A DNA stretch of 64,000 bases from Mycolicibacterium celeriflavum (GTDB lineage Bacteria; Actinomycetota; Actinomycetes; Mycobacteriales; Mycobacteriaceae): assembly GCF_010731795.1 (NCBI RefSeq), contig NZ_AP022591.1, positions 4,030,001 to 4,094,000 on the forward strand, given 5' to 3'. Of the stretch, positions 41,908-50,452 are shown one piece after another. The notes beneath the pieces were generated by a model. That model was not told the DNA's origin and did not search any database. It worked only from the letters and a program-made list of their open reading frames with translations. The translations under genes were made by a program, and so were the position numbers. Positions within the stretch are counted from its first letter, which is position 1, and every line of letters starts with the position of its first letter.

Positions 41908-43431
41908 GTGACCGGCCCGCAGACCGATCCAGAACCCCGCGAAGAGTGTGGCGTATTCGGCGTGTGGGCGCCGGGTGAAGAGGTCGCCAAGCTCACTTAC
42001 TACGGCCTCTACGCGCTTCAGCACCGTGGCCAGGAAGCCGCGGGCATCGCCGTCGCCGACGGCTCCCAAGTGCTGGTCTTCAAGGATCTGGGCCTGGTCA
42101 GCCAGGTCTTCGACGAGCAGACGCTGGCCGCGATGGAAGGCCACGTCGCCATCGGGCACTGCCGCTACTCGACCACCGGTTCCACGACGTGGGAGAACGC
42201 CCAACCGGTGTTCCGCAACACGGCGGCGGGCACCGGTGTCGCGCTGGGACACAACGGCAACCTGGTCAACGCGGCCGAACTCGCCGCGCGCGCCCGCGAG
42301 GCCGGGTTGCTCGGGACCAGGGGTGCTCCGGCGGCGACCACCGACTCCGACATCCTCGGCGCGCTGCTCGCCCACGGGGCGGCCGACGCGACTCTGGAGC
42401 AGGCCGCGCTGGAACTGCTGCCGACCGTGCGCGGCGCCTTTTGTCTGACCTGGATGGACGAGAACACCCTGTACGCGGCGCGCGATCCGTACGGGGTGCG
42501 ACCGTTGGCGTTGGGGCGGCTGGACCGCGGCTGGGTCGTCGCGTCGGAGACCGCGGCGCTCGACATCGTCGGTGCCTCGTTCGTGCGCGACATCGAGCCC
42601 GGTGAACTGCTGGCCATCGACGCCGACGGAGTGCGTTCCACCCGGTTCGCCAACCCCGAACCCAAGGGCTGCGTCTTCGAATACGTCTATCTGGCGCGGC
42701 CGGACAGCACTCTGGCCGGCCGTTCGGTGCACGCCACCCGCGTCGACATCGGCCGCCGGCTGGCCAGGGAGATGCCGGTCGAGGCCGACCTGGTGATCGG
42801 CGTTCCGGAGTCGGGCACCCCCGCCGCGGTGGGTTACGCGCAGGAGTCCGGCATCCCCTACGGCCAAGGCCTGATGAAGAACGCCTACGTGGGACGCACG
42901 TTCATCCAACCGTCGCAGACCATCCGCCAACTCGGCATCCGGCTCAAGCTCAACCCGCTCAAGGAAGTGATCCGCGGCAAACGGCTGATCGTCGTCGACG
43001 ACTCGATCGTACGGGGCAACACCCAACGCGCCCTGATCCGGATGCTGCGCGAGGCGGGCGCCGTGGAGGTGCACGTCCGCATCGCGTCGCCACCCGTCAA
43101 ATGGCCCTGCTTCTACGGCATCGACTTCGCCACGCCGGCCGAACTGATCGCCAACGCCGTCGAGGACCAGGGGGAGATGCTCGAGGCGGTGCGCCACGCC
43201 ATCGGCGCGGACACCCTCGGCTACATCAGCCAGCAGGGCATGATCGCCGCGACCGAGCAGCCCGCTTCGCGGTTGTGCAGCGCCTGCTTCGACGGCAAGT
43301 ATCCGATCGAGTTGCCGGGCGAATCGGCGTTGGGCAAGAACGTGATCGAACACATGCTGGCGACGGCCGCCAAGACCGGACTGCCGCTGCGCTCCGACAA
43401 CGACAACGTCTCGGCGCTGCGCAGGCCGTAG
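41908..43431 (+). CDS. purF: Amidophosphoribosyltransferase
   Basis: A 507-residue first enzyme of purine synthesis, making phosphoribosylamine from PRPP and glutamine. A 13-residue propeptide precedes the catalytic Cys of CGVFGVW, as in the self-processed Bacillus type. The PRPP loop is VVDDSIVRGNTQRA. The later cysteines (WPCFYGIDF, LCSACFDGKY) are the Fe-S ligands of that type. The insertion sequence ends 170 bases upstream and may affect expression. Confidence 0.97.
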   Translation: MTGPQTDPEPREECGVFGVWAPGEEVAKLTYYGLYALQHRGQEAAGIAVADGSQVLVFKDLGLVSQVFDEQTLAAMEGHVAIGHCRYSTTGSTTWENAQPVFRNTAAGTGVALGHNGNLVNAAELAARAREAGLLGTRGAPAATTDSDILGALLAHGAADATLEQAALELLPTVRGAFCLTWMDENTLYAARDPYGVRPLALGRLDRGWVVASETAALDIVGASFVRDIEPGELLAIDADGVRSTRFANPEPKGCVFEYVYLARPDSTLAGRSVHATRVDIGRRLAREMPVEADLVIGVPESGTPAAVGYAQESGIPYGQGLMKNAYVGRTFIQPSQTIRQLGIRLKLNPLKEVIRGKRLIVVDDSIVRGNTQRALIRMLREAGAVEVHVRIASPPVKWPCFYGIDFATPAELIANAVEDQGEMLEAVRHAIGADTLGYISQQGMIAATEQPASRLCSACFDGKYPIELPGESALGKNVIEHMLATAAKTGLPLRSDNDNVSALRRP

Positions 43432-44388
43432 CTACCGCCCGACGTGTGCCCAGCGCGGATCACCGGGCAGCGGGCCGCGCTGCAACGCCGTCGCCACCGC
43501 GTCGCGATAACTCGTCAGGCCGCCGTGCGGCGGGGCGATGACGGCATCGATGTCGTGGTTGCCCATCACCGCCTCGCACTCCAGCGACTCGACGAGCGGA
43601 CGTGCCAGCGCCCCGGGCAGCGGCGTCACCAACCCGATCCACCAGCTCGCGATAGTCGGTGTCAGCCAAGGTAATACGACGATCACCCGGCGGCGCAGAC
43701 CGGCCACGTCGGCGTACACCTGCATCGCCTCGCCGTATTCGAGCACGTCGGGCCCGCCGATATCCCAGGTGCGCGATGTCGGCACCGGCGCGGCGGCGGC
43801 CTCGGCCAGATAATGCAGCGCGTCGTCGATCGCGATCGGCTGGATCTTGTTGTGCACCCACCTCGGTGTCGTCATCACCGGCAGGCGGTTGGTCAGGTGC
43901 CGGATCATCTCGAACGACGCCGATCCGGAACCGATCACTATTCCGGCCTGCAGGACGACGGTCTCGAGGCCGGACTCGATCAGGATCTCGCCAACGTCGG
44001 TCCGCGACTGTAGGTGAGGGGACAGGTTGGCCTCCGCTGGGTGCAGCCCGCCCAGATACACCAGCCGCCTGATCCCCGCATCGCGTGCAGCGGCGACCAC
44101 GTTGCGGGCCGACCGGACCTCTTCATCGACGAAATCGCCGGAGGTGCCCATCGAGTGCACCAGGTAGTAGACGACGTCCATGCCCTCGAATGCGCTGCGC
44201 AGCGAGTCCATATCGCCGAGGTCGCCGCGTGCCACCTCGACCCGGTCGCGCCACGGCGCGTCGCCGAGTTTGTCGGGGTTGCGCGCCAGCGCGCGCACGG
44301 CGTGACCGTGGTCGAGCAGAGCGGGCACCAACCGGCCGCCGACGTAACCGGTCGCACCCGTCACCAAGCAGCGAATCGCGTCTGTCAC
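43432..44388 (-). CDS. NAD(P)-binding NmrA/SDR-like epimerase-type protein
   Basis: A 318-residue protein from the GTG at 44388; a TTG at 44421 is a weaker alternative. Rossmann loop VTGATGYVGGRL, then DVVYYLVHSM and RLVYLGGLHP, as in atypical extended SDRs related to complex I assembly factors and NmrA. No active-site YxxxK. Function unknown. It is inserted between purF and purM relative to the M. tuberculosis order. Confidence 0.75.
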   Translation of the reverse strand: MTDAIRCLVTGATGYVGGRLVPALLDHGHAVRALARNPDKLGDAPWRDRVEVARGDLGDMDSLRSAFEGMDVVYYLVHSMGTSGDFVDEEVRSARNVVAAARDAGIRRLVYLGGLHPAEANLSPHLQSRTDVGEILIESGLETVVLQAGIVIGSGSASFEMIRHLTNRLPVMTTPRWVHNKIQPIAIDDALHYLAEAAAAPVPTSRTWDIGGPDVLEYGEAMQVYADVAGLRRRVIVVLPWLTPTIASWWIGLVTPLPGALARPLVESLECEAVMGNHDIDAVIAPPHGGLTSYRDAVATALQRGPLPGDPRWAHVGR

Positions 44389-44459
44389 CCCGCCGGGATC
44401 GCCGGTTTGGGGGTCGGGCAAACACGGCTAGGCGGTTACCGCGGCGCGCCGAACACCGG

Positions 44460-44465
44460 TAGCCT
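44460..44465 (+). promoter_or_regulatory. -10 element TAGCCT for purM
   Basis: TAGCCT ends 8 bases before the purM ATG. No Shine-Dalgarno sequence is present, consistent with an almost leaderless transcript. Confidence 0.45.
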
Positions 44466-44473
44466 TTATCGCG

Positions 44474-45547
44474 ATGACCGAACGCGCCGAACCTGCCGGC
44501 ATCTCCTACGCGTCGGCCGGGGTCGACATCGAAGCCGGCGACCGGGCTGTCGAACTCCTCAAACCACTCGCCGAGAAGGCCACCAGGCCCGAGGTGCGCG
44601 CCGGCATCGGCGGCTTTGCGGGACTGTTCGCGCTGCGCGGCGGCTACCGGGAGCCGGTGCTGGCCTCATCGACCGACGGCGTCGGCACCAAACTGGCGGT
44701 CGCCCAGGCCATGGACAAGCACGACACGGTCGGAATCGACCTGGTCGCGATGGTCGTCGACGACCTCGTGGTCTGTGGCGCAGAACCGCTGTTCCTGCAG
44801 GACTACATCGCGGTCGGGCGCACTGTTCCCGAGCGGATCGGCGAACTGGTGGCCGGCATCGCCGACGGTTGCCAGCTGGCCGGCTGCGCGCTGCTCGGCG
44901 GCGAGACGGCCGAGCACCCCGGTCTGATGGCACCGGACCACTACGACATCTCGGCCACCGGGGTCGGCATCGTCGAGGCTGACGACGTGCTCGGCCCGGA
45001 CCGGGTCAAGCCGGGCGACGTGCTGATCGCGATGGCCTCTACGGGATTGCACTCCAACGGCTATTCACTGGCCCGAAAGGTGCTGCTGGAAATCGACCGG
45101 ATGAACCTGGCCGGTCACGTCGAAGAATTCGGTCGCACGCTGGGCGAAGAACTGCTGGAGCCGACCCGCATCTACGCCAAGGACTGCCTGGCACTGGCGG
45201 CCGAGACGCAGGTACGCACTTTCTGCCACGTCACCGGCGGCGGGTTGGCCGGCAATCTCGAGCGGGTGGTCCCGCACGGGCTGATCGCCGAAATCGACCG
45301 CGGCACTTGGACGCCGGCACCGGTATTCGCGATGATCGGGCAGCGCGGACGGGTCGAGCGCAGCGAGATGGAGAAGACCTTCAACATGGGTGTCGGGATG
45401 GTCGCGGTCGTCGCACCCGAGGACACCGACCGCGCGCTGGCGATCCTGACCGCGCGTCACCTGAATTGCTGGACGCTGGGCACCGTCAAGAAGGGCGGTA
45501 AGAACGGTCCCCGAGCCAGGCTCGTGGGTCAGCACCCGCGCTTCTGA
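44474..45547 (+). CDS. purM: AIR synthetase (phosphoribosylformylglycinamidine cyclo-ligase)
   Basis: A 357-residue enzyme closing the imidazole ring to give AIR. Motifs: SYASAGVDIEAGDRAV, STDGVGTKLAVAQ, GGETAEHPG and HVTGGGLAGNLER. Length is normal. Confidence 0.97.
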   Translation: MTERAEPAGISYASAGVDIEAGDRAVELLKPLAEKATRPEVRAGIGGFAGLFALRGGYREPVLASSTDGVGTKLAVAQAMDKHDTVGIDLVAMVVDDLVVCGAEPLFLQDYIAVGRTVPERIGELVAGIADGCQLAGCALLGGETAEHPGLMAPDHYDISATGVGIVEADDVLGPDRVKPGDVLIAMASTGLHSNGYSLARKVLLEIDRMNLAGHVEEFGRTLGEELLEPTRIYAKDCLALAAETQVRTFCHVTGGGLAGNLERVVPHGLIAEIDRGTWTPAPVFAMIGQRGRVERSEMEKTFNMGVGMVAVVAPEDTDRALAILTARHLNCWTLGTVKKGGKNGPRARLVGQHPRF

Positions 45548-45564
45548 GCCTGCACTCTGAACCT

Positions 45565-45744
45565 CTAGCGGCGCCAGTCATCGTCGTCGACCCAGTCGTC
45601 GGCCACCGGGTCGGTGCCGTTCAGGTCGTTCTCGGAAGCGCCCGACAGCTCTTGCTGGAGCCGCTTTAAGTCGGTCTGCGGTGAGCTGTATTTGAGCTCA
45701 CGAGCAACCTTGGTCTGCTTTGCCTTCGCCCGGCCGCGGCCCAT
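45565..45744 (-). CDS. DUF3073 family small protein (Rv0810c-like)
   Basis: A 59-residue protein: basic start MGRGRAKAKQTKVARELKY, acidic end DPVADDWVDDDDWRR. This is the typical DUF3073 layout seen next to purM in mycobacteria. The frame continues upstream, but this ATG matches the family. Function unknown, possibly nucleic-acid associated. Confidence 0.85.
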   Translation of the reverse strand: MGRGRAKAKQTKVARELKYSSPQTDLKRLQQELSGASENDLNGTDPVADDWVDDDDWRR

Positions 45745-45871
45745 GGGGGGACCCCCTCGCGCAATAACGGAGCGGCCCAATTGGTAGGCGGCTCCGATCT
45801 GATCTGTCTTTTTATCGTCCTGCCGACACTTTACCGTGCCTGGCTGCGGTGCGCTCCCAGGCCCTCGGCGA

Positions 45872-46948
45872 TCAGCGGTTTCCGCCGCGCAGCTGTTCGA
45901 CCGCGCGGCGCCCGGCACCTGCGACGTCGGGCGCCGGCATCGAATCCGCATCGATCAGGGCGGGCACTCCTGCGACGGTCAGTTCGGTGTCCGCGGGCAG
46001 TCCCCGCTTGAGCAGCGCCAGCGCGACCGGGCCTTCGTCGACGTGGTCGACCACCGTGCCGAGACGGCCGACCGTCCGGCCGCCGGCGAGCACCGGATCG
46101 CCGGTGGTCGGCCGATCCGTCGAACCGTCGAGATGCAGCAGCACCAGCATCCGCGGCGGTTTACCCAGGTTGTGCACTCGGGCGACCGTCTCCTGCCCGC
46201 GGTAGCAGCCCTTGTCCAGATGCACGGCGGGACCGATCCAGCCGACTTCGTGCGGAATCGTCCGCTCGTCGGTGTCCACGCCCAGCCGGGGCCGACGCGC
46301 GGCCACCCGGTGGGCCTCGTAGGCCCATACCCCGGCGGGCCGGACCCCGGCATCGCCGAGCCGCCGGCGCCAGCGGTCGAGCTGGTCGCGGGGCACCAGG
46401 AGATCGAGTTCCAGCGTGGATCCGTCGAGGCGGCGCACGAAGCCGCCGTCGGGAAGCGCGACGGCCGTGCGGGGCGCCGGCAGCGACCCGACGCCGAGCG
46501 CGTCGAGCACGGCGTCGTCGGCCAACCGCGGCCCGAGCAGTGACAACACCGCCAGGTCGGCCGGTTCGACTGCGACGTCGGACCAGAACACCATCTTGCG
46601 CAGGTAGCTCAGCAGCGCCTCGCCGCGCCACGCTTCGGTGTCGAGATAGGTGACGCCGCCGAGTTCGGTTTGCAGCCAGTGATCTTCGACACGGCCCTGG
46701 CCGTCGAGGCTGAGATTCTCGGTGACCGTGCCGTCGCCCATATCGCTGACGTGCTGGGTGGTCAGATTGTGCAGCCAGGTCTTGCGGTCGGCGCCGGTGA
46801 GGGTGAGCACCGCGCGGTGTGAGCGGTCCACGACGACCGCCGCGTCCGCCGCCGCGCGTTGCTCGGCCAGCGGATCGCCGTAATGCCAGACGGCGCCGGC
46901 GTCGGGTCCGGTGTCGGGAGCGGGGACGGCTGGCCCAGAGGATGTCAC
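45872..46948 (-). CDS. ygfZ: YgfZ/GcvT-like folate-binding protein
   Basis: A 358-residue tetrahydrofolate-binding protein related to the glycine cleavage T-protein. The hallmark KGCYRGQE motif is present, with N-terminal TLTGADRKTWLHNLTTQHV. Members assist Fe-S cluster assembly or repair. The GTG start is supported by TAGAGT (46955-46960, minus strand) 6 bases upstream. Divergent from pabC. It corresponds to Rv0811c. Confidence 0.9.
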   Translation of the reverse strand: MTSSGPAVPAPDTGPDAGAVWHYGDPLAEQRAAADAAVVVDRSHRAVLTLTGADRKTWLHNLTTQHVSDMGDGTVTENLSLDGQGRVEDHWLQTELGGVTYLDTEAWRGEALLSYLRKMVFWSDVAVEPADLAVLSLLGPRLADDAVLDALGVGSLPAPRTAVALPDGGFVRRLDGSTLELDLLVPRDQLDRWRRRLGDAGVRPAGVWAYEAHRVAARRPRLGVDTDERTIPHEVGWIGPAVHLDKGCYRGQETVARVHNLGKPPRMLVLLHLDGSTDRPTTGDPVLAGGRTVGRLGTVVDHVDEGPVALALLKRGLPADTELTVAGVPALIDADSMPAPDVAGAGRRAVEQLRGGNR

Positions 46949-46954
46949 ACGTCA

Positions 46955-46991
46955 ACTCTACGTTCGGCGCTCGGCGGGCCGCGGCTACGCT
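46955..46991. promoter_or_regulatory. Divergent -10 elements for ygfZ and pabC
   Basis: Minus-strand TAGAGT (46955-46960) serves ygfZ and plus-strand TACGCT (46986-46991) serves pabC, ending 6 and 8 bases before the respective starts. The 51-base gap therefore holds two back-to-back leaderless promoters. Confidence 0.5.
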
Positions 46992-46999
46992 GTGGGCCC

Positions 47000-47887
47000 A
47001 TGGCTGGCGAACCGGGGGTCGTGGTGACGCTCGACGGGCGGTTGCACGATCCGGCGGCGCCGCTGCTGCACGCCGACGACCTCGCAGCGGTACGCGGCGA
47101 CGGTGTCTTCGAGACGCTGTTGATCCGCGACGGTCGGCCCTGCCTGCTCGAGGCCCACCTGGCCCGGCTCGGCCAGTCGGCGCGGATGGCCGACCTGCCG
47201 GCACCCGACCTGCCGCGGTGGCGGGCCGCGGTGTCCGCGGCGGTCGACGAATGGGGCGCGGGTGCAGACGACGAGGGCGTGCTGCGGCTGGTGTACAGCC
47301 GGGGCCGCGAAGGCGGGACGCCCCCGACGGCGTTCGCCACGATCGGCGTGTTGCCGGCGCGGGTGGCACAGGTGCGACGCCACGGGCTCGCGGCGCTGAC
47401 GCTGCCCCGCGGGCTACCGAGCGAGGGCACCGCCGACATGCCGTGGCTGCTGGCTGGCGCGAAGACGTTGTCGTACGCGGTGAACATGGCCGCGCTGCGG
47501 CATGCCGAGCGGCACGGCGCCGGCGATGTGATCTTCGTCGGCTCCGACGGGTTTCTGCTCGAGGGCCCACGCTCGACGGTGGTGATCGCCGCCGAGTCCG
47601 AACCGGGCGCGGGCGACGTGGCGTTGTTCACGCCGCCGCCGTGGTTTCCGATCCTGCGTGGCACCACGCAGCAGGCGTTGTTCGAGGTGGCGCGCAACAA
47701 GGGGTACGACTGCGACTACCGCTCGTTGCGGCCCGCGGATCTGCTTACCGCTCAAGGTGTTTGGCTGGTTTCTAGCATCACCCTGGCCGCGCGGGTGCAC
47801 ACCCTCGACGGCAAAGCGCTGCCGGCGAGCCCGTTGGCGGCGGAGTTCGCCGAACTCGTCGACGCCGCCATCGTCAGCGATCGCTGA
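47000..47887 (+). CDS. pabC: Aminodeoxychorismate lyase / class IV aminotransferase
   Basis: A 295-residue PLP enzyme that makes 4-aminobenzoate for folate. Seen are the RGDGVFETLLIRDGRP opening, the PLP lysine in LAGAKTLSYA, and the DGFLLEGPRSTV motif. It corresponds to Rv0812; a branched-chain aminotransferase activity is the alternative for this fold. Beside the folate-binding YgfZ it makes a folate-themed pair. Confidence 0.88.
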   Translation: MAGEPGVVVTLDGRLHDPAAPLLHADDLAAVRGDGVFETLLIRDGRPCLLEAHLARLGQSARMADLPAPDLPRWRAAVSAAVDEWGAGADDEGVLRLVYSRGREGGTPPTAFATIGVLPARVAQVRRHGLAALTLPRGLPSEGTADMPWLLAGAKTLSYAVNMAALRHAERHGAGDVIFVGSDGFLLEGPRSTVVIAAESEPGAGDVALFTPPPWFPILRGTTQQALFEVARNKGYDCDYRSLRPADLLTAQGVWLVSSITLAARVHTLDGKALPASPLAAEFAELVDAAIVSDR

Positions 47888-47910
47888 GCGCTGAAACCGC
47901 CGTAAATCGG

Positions 47911-47939
47911 TTGTCGCCTCTGGTGTGCGCGGGTACCGT
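47911..47939 (+). promoter_or_regulatory. Candidate promoter of an intergenic transcript
   Basis: TTGTCG (47911-47916) and TACCGT (47934-47939) are spaced 17 bases. The predicted start near 47946 would give a short transcript holding a mini-ORF and a strong hairpin. Confidence 0.45.
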
Positions 47940-47973
47940 CGCTCGTACACAGGGAAGGAGGTGGTCCGACATT

Positions 47974-48012
47974 TTGAGTGACTTATGGACTTGTGAGGTG
48001 GCTGCGAGCTAG
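47974..48012 (+). CDS. Mini-ORF of 12 codons
   Basis: TTG start read as (M)SDLWTCEVAAS, stop TAG at 48010-48012. An in-frame ATT at 47971 would sit better spaced behind the AAGGAGGTGG. The unusually strong ribosome site argues that it is translated. The product is too short for a family assignment. Confidence 0.4.
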   Translation: MSDLWTCEVAAS

Positions 48013-48080
48013 CAGCGCCAGGGGAATGAGCTGACGGCTCTTCGCGTTCTGCGCGCTCTGGCGAATTCCCCGCAGTCACC

Positions 48081-48133
48081 CGGCCCCCGAGCCCCTCGGT
48101 TTTGTCCGCCAGGAACACACGGCTCGGGGGCCG
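48081..48133. terminator. Perfect 13-base stem-loop between convergent genes
   Basis: CGGCCCCCGAGCC (48081-48093) pairs exactly with 48121-48133 around a 27-base loop. It lies between the plus-strand pabC/RNA element and the minus-strand lipoprotein gene, so it could terminate both. It lacks a U-run. Confidence 0.5.
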
Positions 48134-48177
48134 CCCCATATCCGGGGGCGAATCGATGACGAGCCGTTGCGGTTTGC

Positions 48178-48435
48178 TCAGCCGGTAGGTCCCGGCGCGA
48201 ACGACGCGCAAGCCTGCATGGCCTGATGCCAGGTGTCCGGATCGACGCCGGGCGGCGGAGCGGCCGCAGGACCGGGAGCGGCGGGCACGCCGTGGTCGGC
48301 GAGGCACTGCGCCAGCGAGCCGTGGCCGGCCGGGGCGTTCGATGTGGTGGTCTGCTGATCGGCCGGCGGGTCCGACGCGCAGCCCGCCAGGAACGCGACC
48401 GCGACGACGCCCGTGGCGAGCAAGATTGCGCGCAT
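48178..48435 (-). CDS. Small lipoprotein
   Basis: An 85-residue protein with a lipoprotein signal (RAILLATGVVAVAF, lipobox LAGC, Cys near residue 19), a Thr/Pro/Ala-rich mature region and two cysteines (LAQCLADHGV, MQACASF) likely to form a disulfide. No family named. Its ATG shares one base with the stop of the preceding nitrobindin-like gene, so they are coupled. Confidence 0.7.
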   Translation of the reverse strand: MRAILLATGVVAVAFLAGCASDPPADQQTTTSNAPAGHGSLAQCLADHGVPAAPGPAAAPPPGVDPDTWHQAMQACASFAPGPTG

Positions 48436-49064
48436 CAGCCGACGAACCTCGACAGCCGGGCCGACAGGTGGGGAACCAGGCCGCCGTCGGCGTCCACGCG
48501 CTCCTCGACGTACGCAAGATCGCCGCCCTCGACGATGCCGTAGAGCCGTTTGGCGCCGCCGACCAGCATCCCGGACTTACTGCGCGCCAACGCATCGGTG
48601 ACGAGTTCCCAGGACGACTGGGTGAGTGGACGGCCGTAGAACAACTCGATGTAGCCGGCGGAATGTGCCAGCAGCAGTTCGATGGCTTGCGACTCGGACG
48701 GATCTGCCGGGTCGACGATGAATCTCCAGAAGCCCGACTCACGCAGCGCCGGTTGCTCGTAGTCACCCGACTCCGACAACCGCCAGGACCGCGCTTCCCA
48801 GATCAGGTAGTCCCCGCCATCGTGGGACACCACGATCTGCTGGCCGAACCGGTAGTCGCCGTCGGTACCGCGGCCCTCACCCTCACCGCGCCAGACACCG
48901 ACCAGCGGCAGCAGCGCCAACAGCGCGTCGTTGAGGTTCACGCCTTCGCGCAGATTGGCGGTGTCGGAGGGCGCCGGCAGGTCGCCGAAGACCGGGATGT
49001 TGCGCGCGGCGGTCGCTTTCGCGCGCTCGGCCGCGGCCGCTACTGCGTCGTCCCCCGACGTCAC
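48435..49064 (-). CDS. Nitrobindin-like heme-binding beta-barrel protein (Rv0813c-like)
   Basis: A 209-residue protein. From about residue 47 the pattern LLPLVGVWRGEGEGR and WEARSW is the FABP/nitrobindin barrel (THAP4-type). Rv0813c, at the same map position, is the known mycobacterial member. Heme/NO chemistry is the family expectation. GTG start overlapping the upstream small membrane gene as GTGA. Confidence 0.82.
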   Translation of the reverse strand: MTSGDDAVAAAAERAKATAARNIPVFGDLPAPSDTANLREGVNLNDALLALLPLVGVWRGEGEGRGTDGDYRFGQQIVVSHDGGDYLIWEARSWRLSESGDYEQPALRESGFWRFIVDPADPSESQAIELLLAHSAGYIELFYGRPLTQSSWELVTDALARSKSGMLVGGAKRLYGIVEGGDLAYVEERVDADGGLVPHLSARLSRFVG

Positions 49065-49159
49065 GACTCGTCGGTGATCAGCCGGTACACCGCGTACAAC
49101 GCGAACCAGGTGATGACCACCGTCGCGGCCACCAGCAGGAGTTCGAAGAACAGCACCAC
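49061..49159 (-). CDS. 32-residue single-pass membrane protein
   Basis: A small gene, GTG at 49159 (or 49156), encoding a peptide that is almost wholly one membrane helix (LFFELLLVAATVVITWFALY) ending in a polar YRLITDES. Its stop overlaps the start of the nitrobindin-like gene (GTGA), which is good evidence that it is translated. A GGAGG lies 14 bases upstream of the start, rather distant. Function unknown. Confidence 0.6.
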   Translation of the reverse strand: MVLFFELLLVAATVVITWFALYAVYRLITDES

Positions 49160-49216
49160 GGGGTGCAGTCTAGCCTCCGGCTGGTCACCGGGCTCGCCGG
49201 GCCCAGCCCGCCGAAT

Positions 49217-49263
49217 CTGAACTTGTGCGCGAGATTTTCACGAAATCTCAAGCACAAGCTCAG
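49217..49263 (-). terminator. Long stem-loop terminator after sseC
   Basis: Nested arms pair outward to inward: CTGA with TCAG, CTTGTGC (49222-49228) with GCACAAG (49252-49258), GAGATTT (49231-49237) with AAATCTC (49243-49249), loop TCACG. It starts 16 bases beyond the sseC stop and separates the sulfur operon from the next minus-strand operon. Confidence 0.65.
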
Positions 49264-49278
49264 TTTCGACGTAGAAAG

Positions 49279-49581
49279 CTACGCGACCTTGACGTCGACC
49301 TCGTGGATCCCCGCACCGGACGGCGCCACGACGGCATCGCCGTTGCCGACCTTCGACAGCGCACGCAGCGTCCACGTACCGGGCGCGGCGAAGAACCGGA
49401 AGTCGCCGGTGGCCGAGGCGACCACCTCGGCGGTGAACTCGTCAGAGCTGTCCAGCAGCCGCACGAACGCGCCGCCGACGGCCTGTCCCGACCCGTCCAC
49501 GACGCGGCCGGTGATCACCGTCTCCTTTTCCAAGTCGACGCTGGCGGGCAACGTCAGGCCTTGTTTCGGGGCAGAGCACAT
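49279..49581 (-). CDS. sseC: DUF1416 protein SseC
   Basis: A 100-residue protein starting MCSAPKQGLTLPASVDLEKE, with a beta-sandwich of the carboxypeptidase-regulatory/DUF1416 type (TGRVVDGSGQAVGGAFVRL). It is the known partner of the thiosulfate sulfurtransferase in mycobacteria (Rv0814c); its exact role in sulfur metabolism is unsettled. One base separates it from the preceding gene. Confidence 0.9.
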   Translation of the reverse strand: MCSAPKQGLTLPASVDLEKETVITGRVVDGSGQAVGGAFVRLLDSSDEFTAEVVASATGDFRFFAAPGTWTLRALSKVGNGDAVVAPSGAGIHEVDVKVA

Positions 49582-49582
49582 A

Positions 49583-50416
49583 TCAACTTCCCAACTCGAT
49601 CGGGGCACCCACGAGGGAGCCGTATTCCGTCCAACTGCCGTCGTAGTTCTTGACGTTCTGGTGTCCGAGCAACTCCTGCAGCACGAACCACGTGTGCGAC
49701 GAACGCTCACCGATGCGGCAGTAGGCGATCGTCTCCTTCTCACCGTCCAGGCCGGCCTCGGCGTACAGCTTCGCGAGCGCCTCGTCGGACTTGAACGTGC
49801 CGTCGTCGTTGGCCGCCTTGCTCCACGGAACGTTGATCGCGCCGGGGATATGCCCGGGCCGCTGGCTCTGCTCCTGGGGCAGGTGCGCGGGCGCCAGGAT
49901 CTTGCCGGAGAACTCGTCGGGCGAGCGCACGTCGACCAGATTCTTGCTGTTGATCGCGGCGATCACCTCGTCGCGGAAGGCCCGGATGCTGTTGTCGGGC
50001 GCTTTGGCGGTGTAGCTGGTCGCCGGTCGCTTGACCACCTCGGTGGACAGCGGCCGACCGTCGAGTTCCCACTTCTTGCGGCCGCCGTCGAGCAGCTTGA
50101 CGTTCTGGTGCCCGTACAGCTTGAAGTACCAGTAGGCGTACGCGGCGAACCAGTTGTTGTTGCCGCCGTAGAGGATCACCGTGTCGTCGTTGGAGATGCC
50201 GCGCTCGCTCAACAGTTTCGAGAACTGTTGCTGGTCAACGAAATCGCGGCGCACCGGGTCCTGCAGGTCGGTCTTCCAGTCGATCTTGACGGCGCCCTCG
50301 ATGTGGCCGGTGTCGTAGGCGCTGGTGTCCTCGTCGACCTCGACGAAGACGGTGTTCGGCGCGTTGAGATTGCTCTCGGCCCAGTCAACCGTGACCAGGA
50401 CGTCGGAGCGTGCCAT
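49583..50416 (-). CDS. cysA2: Thiosulfate sulfurtransferase (tandem rhodanese)
   Basis: A 277-residue cytosolic enzyme of two rhodanese domains. The N-terminal domain is inactive; the C-terminal domain has the catalytic loop CRIGERSSH. It transfers sulfane sulfur from thiosulfate to an acceptor. It is the Rv0815c counterpart, downstream of the polycysteine leader ORF. Confidence 0.94.
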   Translation of the reverse strand: MARSDVLVTVDWAESNLNAPNTVFVEVDEDTSAYDTGHIEGAVKIDWKTDLQDPVRRDFVDQQQFSKLLSERGISNDDTVILYGGNNNWFAAYAYWYFKLYGHQNVKLLDGGRKKWELDGRPLSTEVVKRPATSYTAKAPDNSIRAFRDEVIAAINSKNLVDVRSPDEFSGKILAPAHLPQEQSQRPGHIPGAINVPWSKAANDDGTFKSDEALAKLYAEAGLDGEKETIAYCRIGERSSHTWFVLQELLGHQNVKNYDGSWTEYGSLVGAPIELGS

Positions 50417-50452
50417 GTAGGGGATCCTTTCGGTTGCTTCGGTTTCGAAGTT

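Larger units (their letters stand above)
47946..48150 (+). ncRNA. Candidate structured RNA with mini-ORF and strong hairpin
   Basis: The 290-base gap between pabC and the convergent lipoprotein gene contains, in order: a very strong ribosome site AAGGAGGTGG (47955-47964), a mini-ORF, a small hairpin over its stop (GCTGC 48001-48005 with GCAGC 48012-48016), a perfect 13-base stem (48081-48093 with 48121-48133) and a further CGCCCC/GGGGCG stem. It may be a small RNA, a dual-function RNA or a leader remnant. No family recognised. Confidence 0.4.

Noticed and set aside
41689..43353. Open frame of about 550 codons antisense to purF
   Set aside because: Mirror of high-GC third-position bias; the composition (runs of Arg, Gly, His, Val) is that of a shadow frame and purF is certain on the other strand.
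45742..45756. GGGGGGACCCCC palindrome at the DUF3073 start as an RBS-sequestering hairpin
   Set aside because: The two arms are almost contiguous, so no viable loop can form.
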